Below, piece by piece: positions 50,785 to 61,542 of a DNA stretch of 64,000 nucleotides. A program made the position numbers and the translations under genes. The notes beneath the pieces are model-generated. The model did no database searches, had not been told where the DNA came from, and saw only the letters and a list, made by a program, of their open reading frames with translations. Location: NCBI GenBank assembly GCA_902780635.1, contig CACZGH010000003.1, forward strand, positions 1 to 64,000. The letters run 5' to 3'. This stretch comes from an uncultured Prevotellaceae bacterium. Its GTDB lineage: Bacteria > Bacteroidota > Bacteroidia > Bacteroidales > Bacteroidaceae. Each line of letters begins with the position of its first letter. Positions within the stretch are counted from its first letter, which is position 1.

Positions 50785-52932
50785 GTGGCAGTGAACGTGA
50801 AGAGTAGATTTCAATATCCCATCATAGCCAGCATGGTTTTGTCCATGCTGGCTTTGGGACTCTCTGCACAAACAAAGCCATCCACAGCCATCCGCGACAC
50901 AGTAGACCTTGAGCCCGTCGTCGTGACGGCTTCACACACGCCCAAGGCGCTGAAGGACGCGCCGGTTGTCACACGTCTTATCACACTCCAAGACATCAAG
51001 ATCACTGACGCCACCAATATCCAGGACATGCTGACCCAAGAGATTCCTGGACTGGAGTTCGGCCTTGCCATGACACAGGAGACCTCTCTCAACATGAGCG
51101 GATTTGGAGGAAATGCCGTTCTCTTTCTTGTCGACGGTGAGCGCATGGCGGGAGAGACCGTGGACAATGTTGACTACAATAGAATGAATCTCGACAACGC
51201 AGGACGTATTGAGATCGTGAAAGGGGCATCGTCGGCACTCTACGGCTCAAATGCCGTAGGTGGGGTAATCAACATCATCAGCCGGGAGAACATTGAGCCC
51301 TGGACAGCCAATGTCAACTCACGTTTCAACACTTTCGGCCATGAATGGCGCAACGGCGCAAGTTTCTCCTTCAACAACACGAAATGGAACTCTCAGACGA
51401 GTTTCCAACATACGAAACTTGATCCTGTCAACCTGCCTAAGCCCTATTCTTCCGAGGAAATAGCCGAAGAACTGATGAAGAAGGCGCAAGGATTGCCTTA
51501 TGACGAGTCGGTCCTGAAAGACAACTCCAACGTCAGCCGCCTTTTTGGACAGAAAACCTATAACGTCAAAGAGCGGCTGACATGGCATGCCACCGACCAC
51601 CTGACTTTTGTGGGCCGAGGCTCCTATTTCTTCCGTACAAGCGAGCGCGACACCTATGACTATCATTTCAATGGATACAGTGCCGGTCTGAAAGGCAACT
51701 ATGCATGGAACCAGGGCCAGCATCTCGAACTGTCATACGCGTTCGACCAATACGACAAGGCCAATTACTTGCCCGACGGCACACGCACCCATGACCACGA
51801 CTACAGCAACCAGCAGCATGTCGTACATGCCCTGTTCAACCATATGTCTGGCAATAACAACCTCATTATAGGGGCTGACTACCTGCATGACTACCTCACG
51901 ACCTATCAATTTATAGACAACACCAGCCACACACAAGACAATATCGACGGCTATGCTCAGTTTGACTGGAACATCACCAAGCAGCTGAACATAGTAGGTA
52001 GCATCAGATACGACTACTTCTCTGCCTCTGCACAGGAAGCGCTCACCCAGCGCCTCGCTGTCGTCTATAAACAACCATGGATGACCTTCCGTGCCAACTA
52101 TGCCAGCGGATTCCGGGCGCCAACCCTCAAGGAGATGTATATGCACTTCGACATGGGCAATATGGGATTCATGATTATCGGAAACCCTGACCTGAAACCT
52201 GAGAAGAGCAACAACTTCAACATTGCCTTTGAGAGGACCAATCGCATCAACACTGGTGGAATACTGGATGGACGTTATAATTTTACCCTCGTAGGCTATT
52301 GCAACATTTTTGACAGACGTATCACCACCGTCGAGCGTTATTGGGTAGCAGACGCGGCACAGCCGGGCGGCGGCTATCAGGTGATGCCCAATGATGACCG
52401 CTTAGAAGAGTATGCCGCTGGCGATGAAGTCAAATACAGGCTCCATACGTCCGACGGCCAAACACACGAGGCACTCTCGAGTTCGCTTTACTGGAACGTG
52501 GATGGCATAACGGTCTGGGGCGTGGACCTCAGTGTAGGCCATATCTGGGATTGGGGACTGTCACTGAAATTTAACTATTCTTGGATGCACGAGACGGGCA
52601 ACGTCGTTTTCTCACAGTTCAACCAGCCTCGGTCACATTCTATGACATGGCGGTTGGGCTATGACCATCGTTTCTCGCGAAACTATGCCCTTGCCGCTGC
52701 GCTCTCTGGCCGCTGTCAAGGCAAGCCTCAATCGGGCCGTTCGGATGTGGATCAGGGTTACACCATCTGGAAACTGATGCTTCAGCACCAAGTCTGGCGT
52801 GGTGTGCATCTCAACACCGCCATAGACAATCTTTTCAATTACAAACCTAAGACTTATTACTATTGTTCACCACTGACGACGGGCATCTCTTTCAACATAG
52901 GCCTGTCTGTAGATTTGGACAAAATATGGTAG
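50785..52932 (+). CDS. TonB-dependent outer-membrane receptor (vitamin/heme type)
   Basis: A 715-residue receptor. Signal peptide (about 1-28), then the plug (LEPVVVTASHTPKALKDAPVVTRLI; FLVDGERMAGE; RIEIVKGASSALYGSNAVGGVINII) and a 22-strand barrel ending in ISFNIGLSVDLDKIW. It lacks the carboxypeptidase-like N-terminal domain of SusC proteins and resembles BtuB/heme/siderophore receptors. The ligand is unknown. Translation probably starts at GTG 50785, 3 bp after the upstream stop; the next ATG (50833) would cut into the signal peptide. It forms a unit with the calycin-like lipoprotein. Confidence 0.9.
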   Translation: MAVNVKSRFQYPIIASMVLSMLALGLSAQTKPSTAIRDTVDLEPVVVTASHTPKALKDAPVVTRLITLQDIKITDATNIQDMLTQEIPGLEFGLAMTQETSLNMSGFGGNAVLFLVDGERMAGETVDNVDYNRMNLDNAGRIEIVKGASSALYGSNAVGGVINIISRENIEPWTANVNSRFNTFGHEWRNGASFSFNNTKWNSQTSFQHTKLDPVNLPKPYSSEEIAEELMKKAQGLPYDESVLKDNSNVSRLFGQKTYNVKERLTWHATDHLTFVGRGSYFFRTSERDTYDYHFNGYSAGLKGNYAWNQGQHLELSYAFDQYDKANYLPDGTRTHDHDYSNQQHVVHALFNHMSGNNNLIIGADYLHDYLTTYQFIDNTSHTQDNIDGYAQFDWNITKQLNIVGSIRYDYFSASAQEALTQRLAVVYKQPWMTFRANYASGFRAPTLKEMYMHFDMGNMGFMIIGNPDLKPEKSNNFNIAFERTNRINTGGILDGRYNFTLVGYCNIFDRRITTVERYWVADAAQPGGGYQVMPNDDRLEEYAAGDEVKYRLHTSDGQTHEALSSSLYWNVDGITVWGVDLSVGHIWDWGLSLKFNYSWMHETGNVVFSQFNQPRSHSMTWRLGYDHRFSRNYALAAALSGRCQGKPQSGRSDVDQGYTIWKLMLQHQVWRGVHLNTAIDNLFNYKPKTYYYCSPLTTGISFNIGLSVDLDKIW

Positions 52933-53277
52933 TGGAGCAAAGATTTTAGCTCCCGTTGTTGATATAAAATACCATACTTGAATAGTAGAAAAAGGGGATA
53001 TTTGTATTTTCAAAGATTATTTTTGATTATTTAATAGTTTATCAAAACTATCAAAAATTTTAGTTTACGTCAACAGAGCCATTATTCACCCTAAAAAAAT
53101 AGATTATTTTTTGGACGAGTGGATGTTATTTTCTATCTTTGCAGCATTAAGATTTGAATCCGGCTATTAAGTCGGCATAGCAGCTATACACATATATTAC
53201 CTGTCTACCTATTGTGGTTGGGACCATATTGTTGCCTTTTCTTGAAAATAATTAAGTAATAACATAATAACATAACT
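52933..53277. other. Intergenic region and leader of the SusC/D locus
   Basis: The first ~175 bp are AT-rich with no terminator seen. The promoter at 53110-53141 leaves a leader of about 130 nt before the SusC start, containing CCGGCTATTAAGTCGG and other short inverted segments. No regulator gene (HTCS or SusR type) lies next to the locus inside the window. Confidence 0.5.
53110..53141 (+). promoter_or_regulatory. Promoter of the SusC/SusD locus
   Basis: TTTG (53110-53113) and TATCTTTG (53134-53141), 20 bp apart. Confidence 0.75.
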
Positions 53278-56200
53278 ATGAATCAAAATCTGTCAAAATC
53301 GAAGAATCTAAAGCAACTGATTAGACAGACCATTCCCGCGATTCTGATGCTATTCGCATTCAGTACCATGCTGTATGCCCAAAATGGCGTCACTGTAAAG
53401 GGTAATGTCACTGACAATGCTGCGGAGCCATTGATTGGCGCCTCGGTAATCGTGAAAGGACAACCTGGTCTGGGTACAGTGACTGATATCGATGGCAACT
53501 TCCAACTGACAGTGCCCTCAGAGCAGTCTGTACTGGTGATTTCCTATGTAGGTATGGCCACAAAGGAAATCAAAGTCGAAAGGCGTCGTGACTTCAAGGT
53601 GACACTCGATGACGACACTCAGTTGGAGGAAGTCGTGGTCGTGGGTTACGGCCAACAGAAAAAAGCATCTGTGGTGGGTGCTATCACACAGACCACAGGT
53701 GAAGTTCTTGAACGTTCTGCTGGTATTGGTAGTGTGAGTGCAGCCCTCACGGGTAACCTCCCTGGTATCGCCACCATTGCTTCTACAGGTCAGCCTGGTG
53801 AAGAAGACCCACGAATCTTTATCCGTGGTGCAGCAGCCTGGAACGTGGATGCTCAGCCTCTGATCCTCGTCGATGGTGTCAAGCGCGAGATCAAGTCTGT
53901 AGACATCTCATCTGTAGCTACCATCTCTGTGTTGAAGGACGCCTCTGCCACCGCCGTTTATGGTGTCGAGGGTGCCAATGGTGTGATTCTGATCACCACC
54001 AAGCGTGGTGTGGAAGGCAAGGCAAGAATCGATGTCGGCTTCAATGCCACCTTAAAGGCCGTGTCAAAGCTCCCCCGCAAGTATGACTCCTACGACGGCT
54101 ATATGCTGCGCAACGAAGCACTCGAGCACGAGCTTGCCTTAGGCGGTGCCGCCTCCTGGGCCTACTATCGTCCGCAGACCTTTATCAACAACTTCCGCAA
54201 TCAGGACTTTACCGTCAGGCCAAACTATGATGCTGATGGCAACTACCTTGGCGACTACAGTCAGGCAGAGCGCTATCCCAACGTCGACTGGCAGGAAGAG
54301 ATGTTCAAAGATTACACCTTTTCTTATAATACCAACCTCAATTTATCCGGTGGTACAAAGTTTGTGAAGTATTTCGTGGCATTCGACTTCCAGAACGAAG
54401 GCGATATGACCAGGATCTGGGATAACCACCAGGGTTATGAGGGCGGATATTCTTACAATCGTCTGAATGTACGTTCCAACCTTGACTTCCAGATCACGAA
54501 GACCACACAGTTCAGGGTCAACCTGGCTGGCTCTAATGCCCAGCAGAAGACGCCACGTTACTATTATGGTAACAGCGGCGAGTTCTTCCAGCAGCAACAA
54601 TGGGCAGGTGCCTATCGTATGCCGCCAAACGTTTACCCTGTTCGATTTGCAAATGGTGCCTGGGGTTACTCCAGATTGGCAGCCTCTAACATGGCCAACT
54701 CTCCCATGAACATAGCAACGTCTGGTTTTGAGACGAAGAGCATCACACGCATTTTCACCGACTTCTCTCTCGAGCAGAATCTTGACTTTGTGACCAAAGG
54801 ACTTATTGCACGCGGTACCATCTCATGGGATAACCGTTTCGATGAGGGCAACCGAGGTATTGCCAACGGACCTAATGGTGGTGGCGGCCATGTCAATAAT
54901 ACGGCCTATATCACACCAGAAGATGGACAACTTATTTTTGAGAATGAGATTTTCGCTGAAACAGGTTTCGACTTCTTCGAAAAGCGCGACTGGGAACATC
55001 AAGCAGGACGCGTTGGCTCCACAAGCCGTTCGACGGAAATGTCGCTCCAGCTCTACTGGGGCCGTGACTTCGGCGTTCATAATATTTCTTTGATGGGTAA
55101 CTGGAAACGTCGAAACAGCGCAGGTAATGCCGACCTTGACAGACGTCGTGAAGACTGGGTGTTCCGTACCACCTACGACCTGATGGGCAAATATTTCGCT
55201 GAGTTCAACGGCGCTTACAACGGTTCGCAGAGATTCTCACCCGACAACCGCTTTGCTTTCTTCTGTTCAGGAGCTGCAGGCTGGATGCTCTCGGAAGAGA
55301 AATTTATGAAACGATTGAAGGATAAGAGGATTGTTGACATGTTCAAAATCCGTGGTTCTATTGGTGAAATCGGTGACGACAGCGCTGGTGGCGATTGGGC
55401 TTACATGACCGAATGGACTGTCATCGGTCCTTTCACCATGAACCTTGACGCTACAAACAGTATATTTACTGGATATAAGGAAAGCAGAGTAGCAAGTCCT
55501 GATCTTCGCTGGGCAACGGTACAGAAGAAAAATCTCGGTTTCGACTATGCATTCCTTGGTGGTATGTTCGCCGGTAGCTTCGACTGGTTCCGTGATGACC
55601 GTTACGACATCTTTATATATGGTGCCGATCGCTCAGTGCCTTCATACTATGGTGCTGCAAAGACCCCAGACATCAACCAAGGTAAAATCAAGAACACAGG
55701 TTTCGAAGTGGAGGTTCGCTTCAACAAGGTGTTGAAAAATGGCATGCGTTTCTGGGCCAACACCAACTACACCTATGCGCACAACGTAATCAAACTGAAG
55801 GATGACCCAGCCCTGATACCAAGTTACCGCAAGGCAATGGGATACTCTCAGGGACAAGTCTGGTCGTTTATCGACAACGGCTTTATTGGTACTTACGATG
55901 AGCTCTATAGTACACCGGAACGTCAGACAAGCGATGATCAGGTGCTCATTGGTGACCATTATATCATCGACTTCAATGGCGATGGTATCGTAGACGAGAC
56001 CAATGACCAAGCTCCATACGGCTACACCGGAACCCCGGAGCACACTTACAATGCCACTATCGGATGGGAATGGAAAGGCTTTAGCATGTTTGCCCAGTTG
56101 TATGGTGTGACAGGCGTCACACGTGACGTAACGCTCAACTCTTTCCCCGACCAGCTTCTCACTGTATATGATACGGGTAAATGGTGGAATCCGATTGATG

Positions 56201-56499
56201 GAACAGGCAAGGTGGTTGTACCACGCTTCAATACTCAGGTAGCCTACAACACCGGTACCCAATTCCTCTTCGATGGCTCCTATTTCCGACTGAAGAACGT
56301 GGAGGTCGCTTACACATGGACAAAGGGCTGGATCAAGAGTCTCGGTTTCAGCAGCCTGAAGGTATACCTCAATGCCAACAACCTCTTCCTTATCACAAAG
56401 ATGCCTGACGACCGCGAGAGCAACTATGGATGGAGTGGTAGCGGTGGTGCTTACCCAACCGTCAGACGTTATAACTTAGGATTTAAGCTTTACCTTTAA
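53278..56499 (+). CDS. SusC/RagA TonB-linked outer-membrane glycan importer, first copy
   Basis: A 1073-residue SusC-type transporter. After the signal peptide come the carboxypeptidase-regulatory-like domain (~38-118; VTVKGNVTDNAAEPLIGASVIVKG), the junction EEVVVVGYGQQKKASVVGAI, the plug (PLILVDGVKREIKSVD; SVLKDASATAVYGVEGANGVILITTKRG) and the barrel ending in RRYNLGFKLYL. It imports oligosaccharides through the outer membrane together with the SusD partner encoded directly downstream. Its own promoter lies 137 bp upstream. Confidence 0.96.
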   Translation: MNQNLSKSKNLKQLIRQTIPAILMLFAFSTMLYAQNGVTVKGNVTDNAAEPLIGASVIVKGQPGLGTVTDIDGNFQLTVPSEQSVLVISYVGMATKEIKVERRRDFKVTLDDDTQLEEVVVVGYGQQKKASVVGAITQTTGEVLERSAGIGSVSAALTGNLPGIATIASTGQPGEEDPRIFIRGAAAWNVDAQPLILVDGVKREIKSVDISSVATISVLKDASATAVYGVEGANGVILITTKRGVEGKARIDVGFNATLKAVSKLPRKYDSYDGYMLRNEALEHELALGGAASWAYYRPQTFINNFRNQDFTVRPNYDADGNYLGDYSQAERYPNVDWQEEMFKDYTFSYNTNLNLSGGTKFVKYFVAFDFQNEGDMTRIWDNHQGYEGGYSYNRLNVRSNLDFQITKTTQFRVNLAGSNAQQKTPRYYYGNSGEFFQQQQWAGAYRMPPNVYPVRFANGAWGYSRLAASNMANSPMNIATSGFETKSITRIFTDFSLEQNLDFVTKGLIARGTISWDNRFDEGNRGIANGPNGGGGHVNNTAYITPEDGQLIFENEIFAETGFDFFEKRDWEHQAGRVGSTSRSTEMSLQLYWGRDFGVHNISLMGNWKRRNSAGNADLDRRREDWVFRTTYDLMGKYFAEFNGAYNGSQRFSPDNRFAFFCSGAAGWMLSEEKFMKRLKDKRIVDMFKIRGSIGEIGDDSAGGDWAYMTEWTVIGPFTMNLDATNSIFTGYKESRVASPDLRWATVQKKNLGFDYAFLGGMFAGSFDWFRDDRYDIFIYGADRSVPSYYGAAKTPDINQGKIKNTGFEVEVRFNKVLKNGMRFWANTNYTYAHNVIKLKDDPALIPSYRKAMGYSQGQVWSFIDNGFIGTYDELYSTPERQTSDDQVLIGDHYIIDFNGDGIVDETNDQAPYGYTGTPEHTYNATIGWEWKGFSMFAQLYGVTGVTRDVTLNSFPDQLLTVYDTGKWWNPIDGTGKVVVPRFNTQVAYNTGTQFLFDGSYFRLKNVEVAYTWTKGWIKSLGFSSLKVYLNANNLFLITKMPDDRESNYGWSGSGGAYPTVRRYNLGFKLYL

Positions 56500-56514
56500 T
56501 TGCGTACAACGATT

Positions 56515-58545
56515 ATGAAATATTTCAATAATATAAAAACCCTTTTACGTGGTTCGCTTCTCTTGGTGGCTGGCGTTGCCTCTTTCACGTCTTGCTCCGA
56601 TTGGCTCGACAAGGACCCGGAGTCAATCGTGGCTGAGGATGAGGCATTCAAGAACTACCGCAACTTCCAGGGGTATATCGAGGAAATGTATAACTTGATT
56701 CCCGACAAAGAGAAGTGCAACTATTGTACCGCATGGAATTTTGGTGACGACGCTGTTCACAATCCAGAAGGCTATGCGCACATGGATCATCAGGTGGATC
56801 TCGGCAACTATCGCAACTGGTTGACCAACAACCAGTGCTGGCTGATGGGAAACAATTATAATGGCAGGGATCAATCTCTCTGGCGCAATTCTTGGTATTG
56901 CATCCGCAAATGCAATATGGGTATTGCAAACATCAAGTCGCTCGTAGGCACTGACGAAGAGCGCGACCTGCTGCTCGGACAGATGTATTTCTTCCGTGCA
57001 TGGTGGCACTTTGAGCTGATGTGCTACTTTGGTGGACTACCTTATATTGACGAGGCTTTTGAGTCTACAGGAATTCCTGAGCTGCCCCGTCTATCTTTCC
57101 AGGAATGTGCAGAACGCTGCGCAGAGGATTTCGAGAGAGCTTATGATCTTCTTCCTCTGGATGCGACAGCATGGGACGAAACACTGGCAGGTATGCAGAC
57201 TTCAGGAAAAAACGATTTGCGTGCCAACGGCTTCATGGCACTCTGTTACCTGGGGAAATGCTATCTTTGGGCAGGATCTCCACTCATGAAAGAGTTTGAG
57301 AAGACTAAAAATGGTGGCGTGGCTCAGCTTTTAGGCGCAAGCAGCAATGGCAAGACCTACGATTATGATGAGAAATACTGCAAATTAGCCGCAGAGGCTC
57401 TTGGCAAGGCCCTTGATCTGGTCAGCAGAGGTTCAGTCAACTACAAGCTTGCAGAGTATAAGTATTCCGACATCTATAATCACACAAAGGATGACAATTC
57501 AGAGACCAACTATTCAGACATCTTCTATACACACAGACAAAGTTGGCTCTATCCTGGTTCTACTGAGGCCATCTTCCGTGGTGCTTATCCTGGTGTCAAC
57601 TCTGCCAACTGGAACTGTGCAAAGATTTTTGGTCCTAAAGTGGCAGGTCTTGTGGCTCATGACAAAATCATTCACCACCCCACTGCCAACGTCATCGACC
57701 AGTATGGCATGGCCAACGGTCAGCCCATCTATCTGGTGCGCAATGGTGAATATGTGCTGAACCCAGCATCGGGTTGGGACCCAGAGCATCCGTACAAAGA
57801 TCGTGACCCACGATTCTACCACGATATTATATTTGATGGATTCCACTATGTGCTTAGTACAGATGCCCTAAATTCAGATCAGAAGAAACTAGAGTATTGT
57901 GACCTCTACACGGGTGGTGCCATGCGCTCTATCGCCGATGGAAGCAGCACAGGCTATTTCATTCAGAAACTGATACCACACCAGTGTAACGAAGGAGACA
58001 AATGGTATGACTATGACCATGCTTTCCAAAGCTATCTGCCTTATATGCGCCTTGCCGACATCTATCTGATGTATGCCGAGGCAAGGGCTGCCATGGCTAA
58101 GAGCTTAGATGATCTGAACAAAAGAGATTACTGCATGACTCTGTCTGCAGTTGATGCCATCAACGTACTCCGCGACCGCGTCAACTCATCAGATTACCCC
58201 ATGGAGCATGTCCCCGCCAACCTGCGTGACACCCGTGAACACTTCATCGATGAAGTACGCCGCGAGCGCGCTGTGGAGCTTTCCTTCGAAGGCTTCCGCT
58301 GGTGCGACCTTCAGCGCTGGCTCCTCCTCACAGAGCCTCCTTACACGATGAAATACTCTCATGAGTTTGAACGTTTGGAAACAGCCGACTGGTTCAAGAG
58401 CCACGATCCGAAGGACGCCAAGGTGGGTAACTTCCACAGGGAAGAGCTGATCACCCGTCGTTTCGATTCAAAGCACTACTGGTTCCCACTTCCTGACAAA
58501 GATATTTATCTCTACGAAGGATATGAACAAAATCCGGGATGGTAG
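56515..58545 (+). CDS. SusD/RagB surface glycan-binding lipoprotein, first copy
   Basis: A 676-residue SusD-like lipoprotein (lipobox FTSC, about Cys24: SCSDWLDKDPES). It has the TPR-containing SusD fold: YFFRAWWHFELMCYFGGLPYIDE, GFMALCYLGKCYLWAG and the C-terminal RRERAVELSFEGFRWCDLQRW motif, ending QNPGW. It forms the lid of the SusC pore encoded 15 bp upstream. The frame can be read from a TTG at 56500, but ATG 56515 gives a normal lipoprotein signal. Slightly longer than an average SusD. Confidence 0.95.
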   Translation: MKYFNNIKTLLRGSLLLVAGVASFTSCSDWLDKDPESIVAEDEAFKNYRNFQGYIEEMYNLIPDKEKCNYCTAWNFGDDAVHNPEGYAHMDHQVDLGNYRNWLTNNQCWLMGNNYNGRDQSLWRNSWYCIRKCNMGIANIKSLVGTDEERDLLLGQMYFFRAWWHFELMCYFGGLPYIDEAFESTGIPELPRLSFQECAERCAEDFERAYDLLPLDATAWDETLAGMQTSGKNDLRANGFMALCYLGKCYLWAGSPLMKEFEKTKNGGVAQLLGASSNGKTYDYDEKYCKLAAEALGKALDLVSRGSVNYKLAEYKYSDIYNHTKDDNSETNYSDIFYTHRQSWLYPGSTEAIFRGAYPGVNSANWNCAKIFGPKVAGLVAHDKIIHHPTANVIDQYGMANGQPIYLVRNGEYVLNPASGWDPEHPYKDRDPRFYHDIIFDGFHYVLSTDALNSDQKKLEYCDLYTGGAMRSIADGSSTGYFIQKLIPHQCNEGDKWYDYDHAFQSYLPYMRLADIYLMYAEARAAMAKSLDDLNKRDYCMTLSAVDAINVLRDRVNSSDYPMEHVPANLRDTREHFIDEVRRERAVELSFEGFRWCDLQRWLLLTEPPYTMKYSHEFERLETADWFKSHDPKDAKVGNFHREELITRRFDSKHYWFPLPDKDIYLYEGYEQNPGW

Positions 58546-58597
58546 GACTATGATTAATGATTAACGACACACGATTAATGATTAATAAGACATTTTT

Positions 58598-61519
58598 ATG
58601 AAAAATATAATATCAAACATATTTCTCTTTGCCATGTTTGCTGGTTCGCCACTGACAGTCCAAGCCCAGGACAGCGCCGACGAAATCAATGACGACGCAG
58701 ACTCTATCGTGGTGAAAAAGAAAGTCCATGTTGCATTCCGCGACAAGGATCCCGACCATCTTCTCGGAGGTATTTCATACGTTGACATGGAAGAGCTACA
58801 GAAAAAAGACTATACGATGGGTAGTCTTGATGACATGTATGCGCTTGTTGGCGGATGGAATGGAAACAATCTTTGGGGTATGGACAATGACCGTCTAGAC
58901 AATAATGACAACAGCAACCTTCCGCTTGTTATCATCGACGGTGTGAAACGTCCGTCCAACAACGTGCTTCCTTCAGAAATCGAGCAGATCACCTTCCTCA
59001 AGGGTGCCCAGGCTGTCGTGCTTTATGGCCCTAAGGGTGCTAAGGGTGCTATCCTCATCACTACCAAACGTGGCAAGGTAGACGGTCTTCAGATTGTTGC
59101 CAATGCCAACACTGGTTTCCATGTAGCCAAGGCGTTCCCAGAGTATCTTGGCTCAGCAGAGTATATGACCCTCTACAATGAAGCCTGTGCCAACGACGGT
59201 CGTGACCCCAGGTACACCCAGATGGACATTTACAATCATGCTTCTGGCCTGAATCCCTATCGTTATCCCAACGTCAACTACTATTCCGACGAGTATATCC
59301 GCAAAATATACAACCGTTCTGAAGGTACCGTTGAGATACAGGGTGGTGGCCAACGTGCACACTTCTACACCAACATCAACTACTATCGCAGCGAAGACCT
59401 CCTCAACTTTGGCCCGGCAAAAGACAACTATACCGACCGCTTCAGCGTGCGTGGTAATGTGGATTTGGTCGTCAACAAGTTTATCAAGGGTTTTGCCAAT
59501 GCAAGTGCCACGTTCTGGAATGCCAACAAGAACAAGGGAAATTTCTGGAGTGAGGCGGCAACCATGCTTCCCAACTACCCTGAAAACGCAGCGCCATTGA
59601 TTCCTATCGATCTGTTAGACCCTAACGCATCCAAAGGTCTTGCCATCCTTGGCAAATCTCTCAACCTTCTTGATGGCAAGTATTTCCCTGGCGGCACAAA
59701 AACCACCCAGAACAATATCGTTGCAGATTGCTATTTCGGTGGAAGGACAAGAGACGTCAGCCGTCAGTTCCAGTTCGACGCTGGTATCATCTATGACATG
59801 AACAAGTTTGTAAAGGGATTGTCATTCAAGACACAATTTGCCATTGACTATGCTGCCAGCTACAGCCTTTCATACGACAACAAATATGCTGTGTTTATCC
59901 CTACATGGAGTAACTATAACACACAGGACGCTATCGTAGCCATTACTCAGCAGAACGATGAGATTGTGACAGGTAGAATGTCAATGGGCAACACCGCATA
60001 CCGCCAGACTATCAGCTGGAATGGTCATTTCGACTACGAACATATATTTGGCGGCAAGCATCATGTGACCGGTATGCTGCTCGGTAATATGTATACCACA
60101 ACAGCCAGTGGTCAATACCATCGTTATGCAAACGCCAACATAGGTCTTCAAGCAGGATATGACTATATGGGTCGTTACTTTGCTGATGTGTCATTGGCAG
60201 GTGTGCATTCCGCCCGCCTTCCTGAAGGTAATCGTGAAGCCATCTCGCCTTCTTTCACCATCGGATGGAACATTGCCAAAGAGCGTTTCCTGGAAGGGAG
60301 TTTTGTTGACGACCTGTTGCTCAGTGCATCCTACAGCGATCTGAACGAGGATATGGATGTCTATTTGAAAGAAGAATACTTCTATCTCTACTCTCCGTTA
60401 TGGACACAAGGTGGAAGTGGATTCTCATGGAAGGATGGAACGAGTGTGAATCTTACCAGTTCTCAAATTGGTAGCAACCCAGCTCTCGACTTCATTCATC
60501 GCAAGGAATACTCCGTCAGCCTCCGTGGTTCGTTCTTCAACAAGTTGATTTCCACCGACCTTACCTTCTTCAATACGGATATGGATGGCTTTATTGTTCA
60601 AAACCTGACCACATTCCCTTCACACTTGCAGGGTGGTCTTAACAATGGTACATTCATGCCAGCCATCAATAATAACATACAAAACCGCAAGGGTTTAGAC
60701 TTCAGCGTATCAGCCCAGAAGCAGTTTGGACAGGTTTATGCAAAACTTGGCATTGTCGGCACCTATCTCACTACAGAGTACACCAAATATGATGAACTCG
60801 TAGAAGCAGGCTTGGAATACCAGAAAATAGAGGGACACACCCTCGATGCCATCAGAGGTTACAAATGCCTGGGCTTCTATACCGCATCAGACTTTGTATT
60901 CGATGAGAAACAAAATAAAAACGTGGTGAGGCCAGAACTCCCACAACCCAAGATTGGTGGTAACATCCAGCCTGGTGACTTGAAATACGAGGATATAAAT
61001 GGTGACGGTATCATCAGCGATAAAGACATGGTCGACCTGGGCAAGAATGGTGCTTACGGCGCACCTCTCACTCTTGGTTTCAACCTCACTCTGAAGTATA
61101 AGAATTTCACGTTCTTCATGCTTGGAAATGGCCAGTATGGTGCATACGGAATGAAAAACAATAGTTACTACTATATGGATGAAAACACCAAGTACTCCGT
61201 GAATGCACGTGGTCGTTGGACTCCAGAGACAGCAGCTGTTGCCACCCATCCACGTCTCACTGTATCAAAATCTGCCAACAATGGTGCAGCATCCACTTTC
61301 TGGCTTTACAAAACCGACCGTTTCAACCTCCGCAAGGTACAACTTACTTACGACTTCCCTGAGGACATGTTTACAGGAAAGTGGGTAAAGGCACTCTCTG
61401 TTTATGTGAACGCCAACGACCTCCTCACCATCTCTAAGGAGCGCAAACTGTTGGAGACAAGCGTTGGCTATGCACCACAGACTCGTTTCTATAATCTCGG
61501 TGTTAAGGTAACTCTTTAA
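58598..61519 (+). CDS. SusC/RagA-type importer, second copy, lacking the N-terminal regulatory domain
   Basis: A 973-residue SusC-like receptor. After the signal peptide (MKNIISNIFLFAMFAGSPLTVQAQ) it has a short acidic segment (DSADEINDDADSIVV) and goes almost directly to the plug (GGISYVDMEELQKKDY; LPLVIIDGVKRPSNN; ITFLKGAQAVVLYGPKGAKGAILITTKRG) and barrel (end RFYNLGVKVTL). The carboxypeptidase-like domain of the first copy is missing. It lies 52 bp after the first SusD, across repeated GATTAATGATTAA motifs, and is probably co-transcribed. Confidence 0.94.
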   Translation: MKNIISNIFLFAMFAGSPLTVQAQDSADEINDDADSIVVKKKVHVAFRDKDPDHLLGGISYVDMEELQKKDYTMGSLDDMYALVGGWNGNNLWGMDNDRLDNNDNSNLPLVIIDGVKRPSNNVLPSEIEQITFLKGAQAVVLYGPKGAKGAILITTKRGKVDGLQIVANANTGFHVAKAFPEYLGSAEYMTLYNEACANDGRDPRYTQMDIYNHASGLNPYRYPNVNYYSDEYIRKIYNRSEGTVEIQGGGQRAHFYTNINYYRSEDLLNFGPAKDNYTDRFSVRGNVDLVVNKFIKGFANASATFWNANKNKGNFWSEAATMLPNYPENAAPLIPIDLLDPNASKGLAILGKSLNLLDGKYFPGGTKTTQNNIVADCYFGGRTRDVSRQFQFDAGIIYDMNKFVKGLSFKTQFAIDYAASYSLSYDNKYAVFIPTWSNYNTQDAIVAITQQNDEIVTGRMSMGNTAYRQTISWNGHFDYEHIFGGKHHVTGMLLGNMYTTTASGQYHRYANANIGLQAGYDYMGRYFADVSLAGVHSARLPEGNREAISPSFTIGWNIAKERFLEGSFVDDLLLSASYSDLNEDMDVYLKEEYFYLYSPLWTQGGSGFSWKDGTSVNLTSSQIGSNPALDFIHRKEYSVSLRGSFFNKLISTDLTFFNTDMDGFIVQNLTTFPSHLQGGLNNGTFMPAINNNIQNRKGLDFSVSAQKQFGQVYAKLGIVGTYLTTEYTKYDELVEAGLEYQKIEGHTLDAIRGYKCLGFYTASDFVFDEKQNKNVVRPELPQPKIGGNIQPGDLKYEDINGDGIISDKDMVDLGKNGAYGAPLTLGFNLTLKYKNFTFFMLGNGQYGAYGMKNNSYYYMDENTKYSVNARGRWTPETAAVATHPRLTVSKSANNGAASTFWLYKTDRFNLRKVQLTYDFPEDMFTGKWVKALSVYVNANDLLTISKERKLLETSVGYAPQTRFYNLGVKVTL

Positions 61520-61542
61520 TTGATAATTGAAAATTGAAGAAA

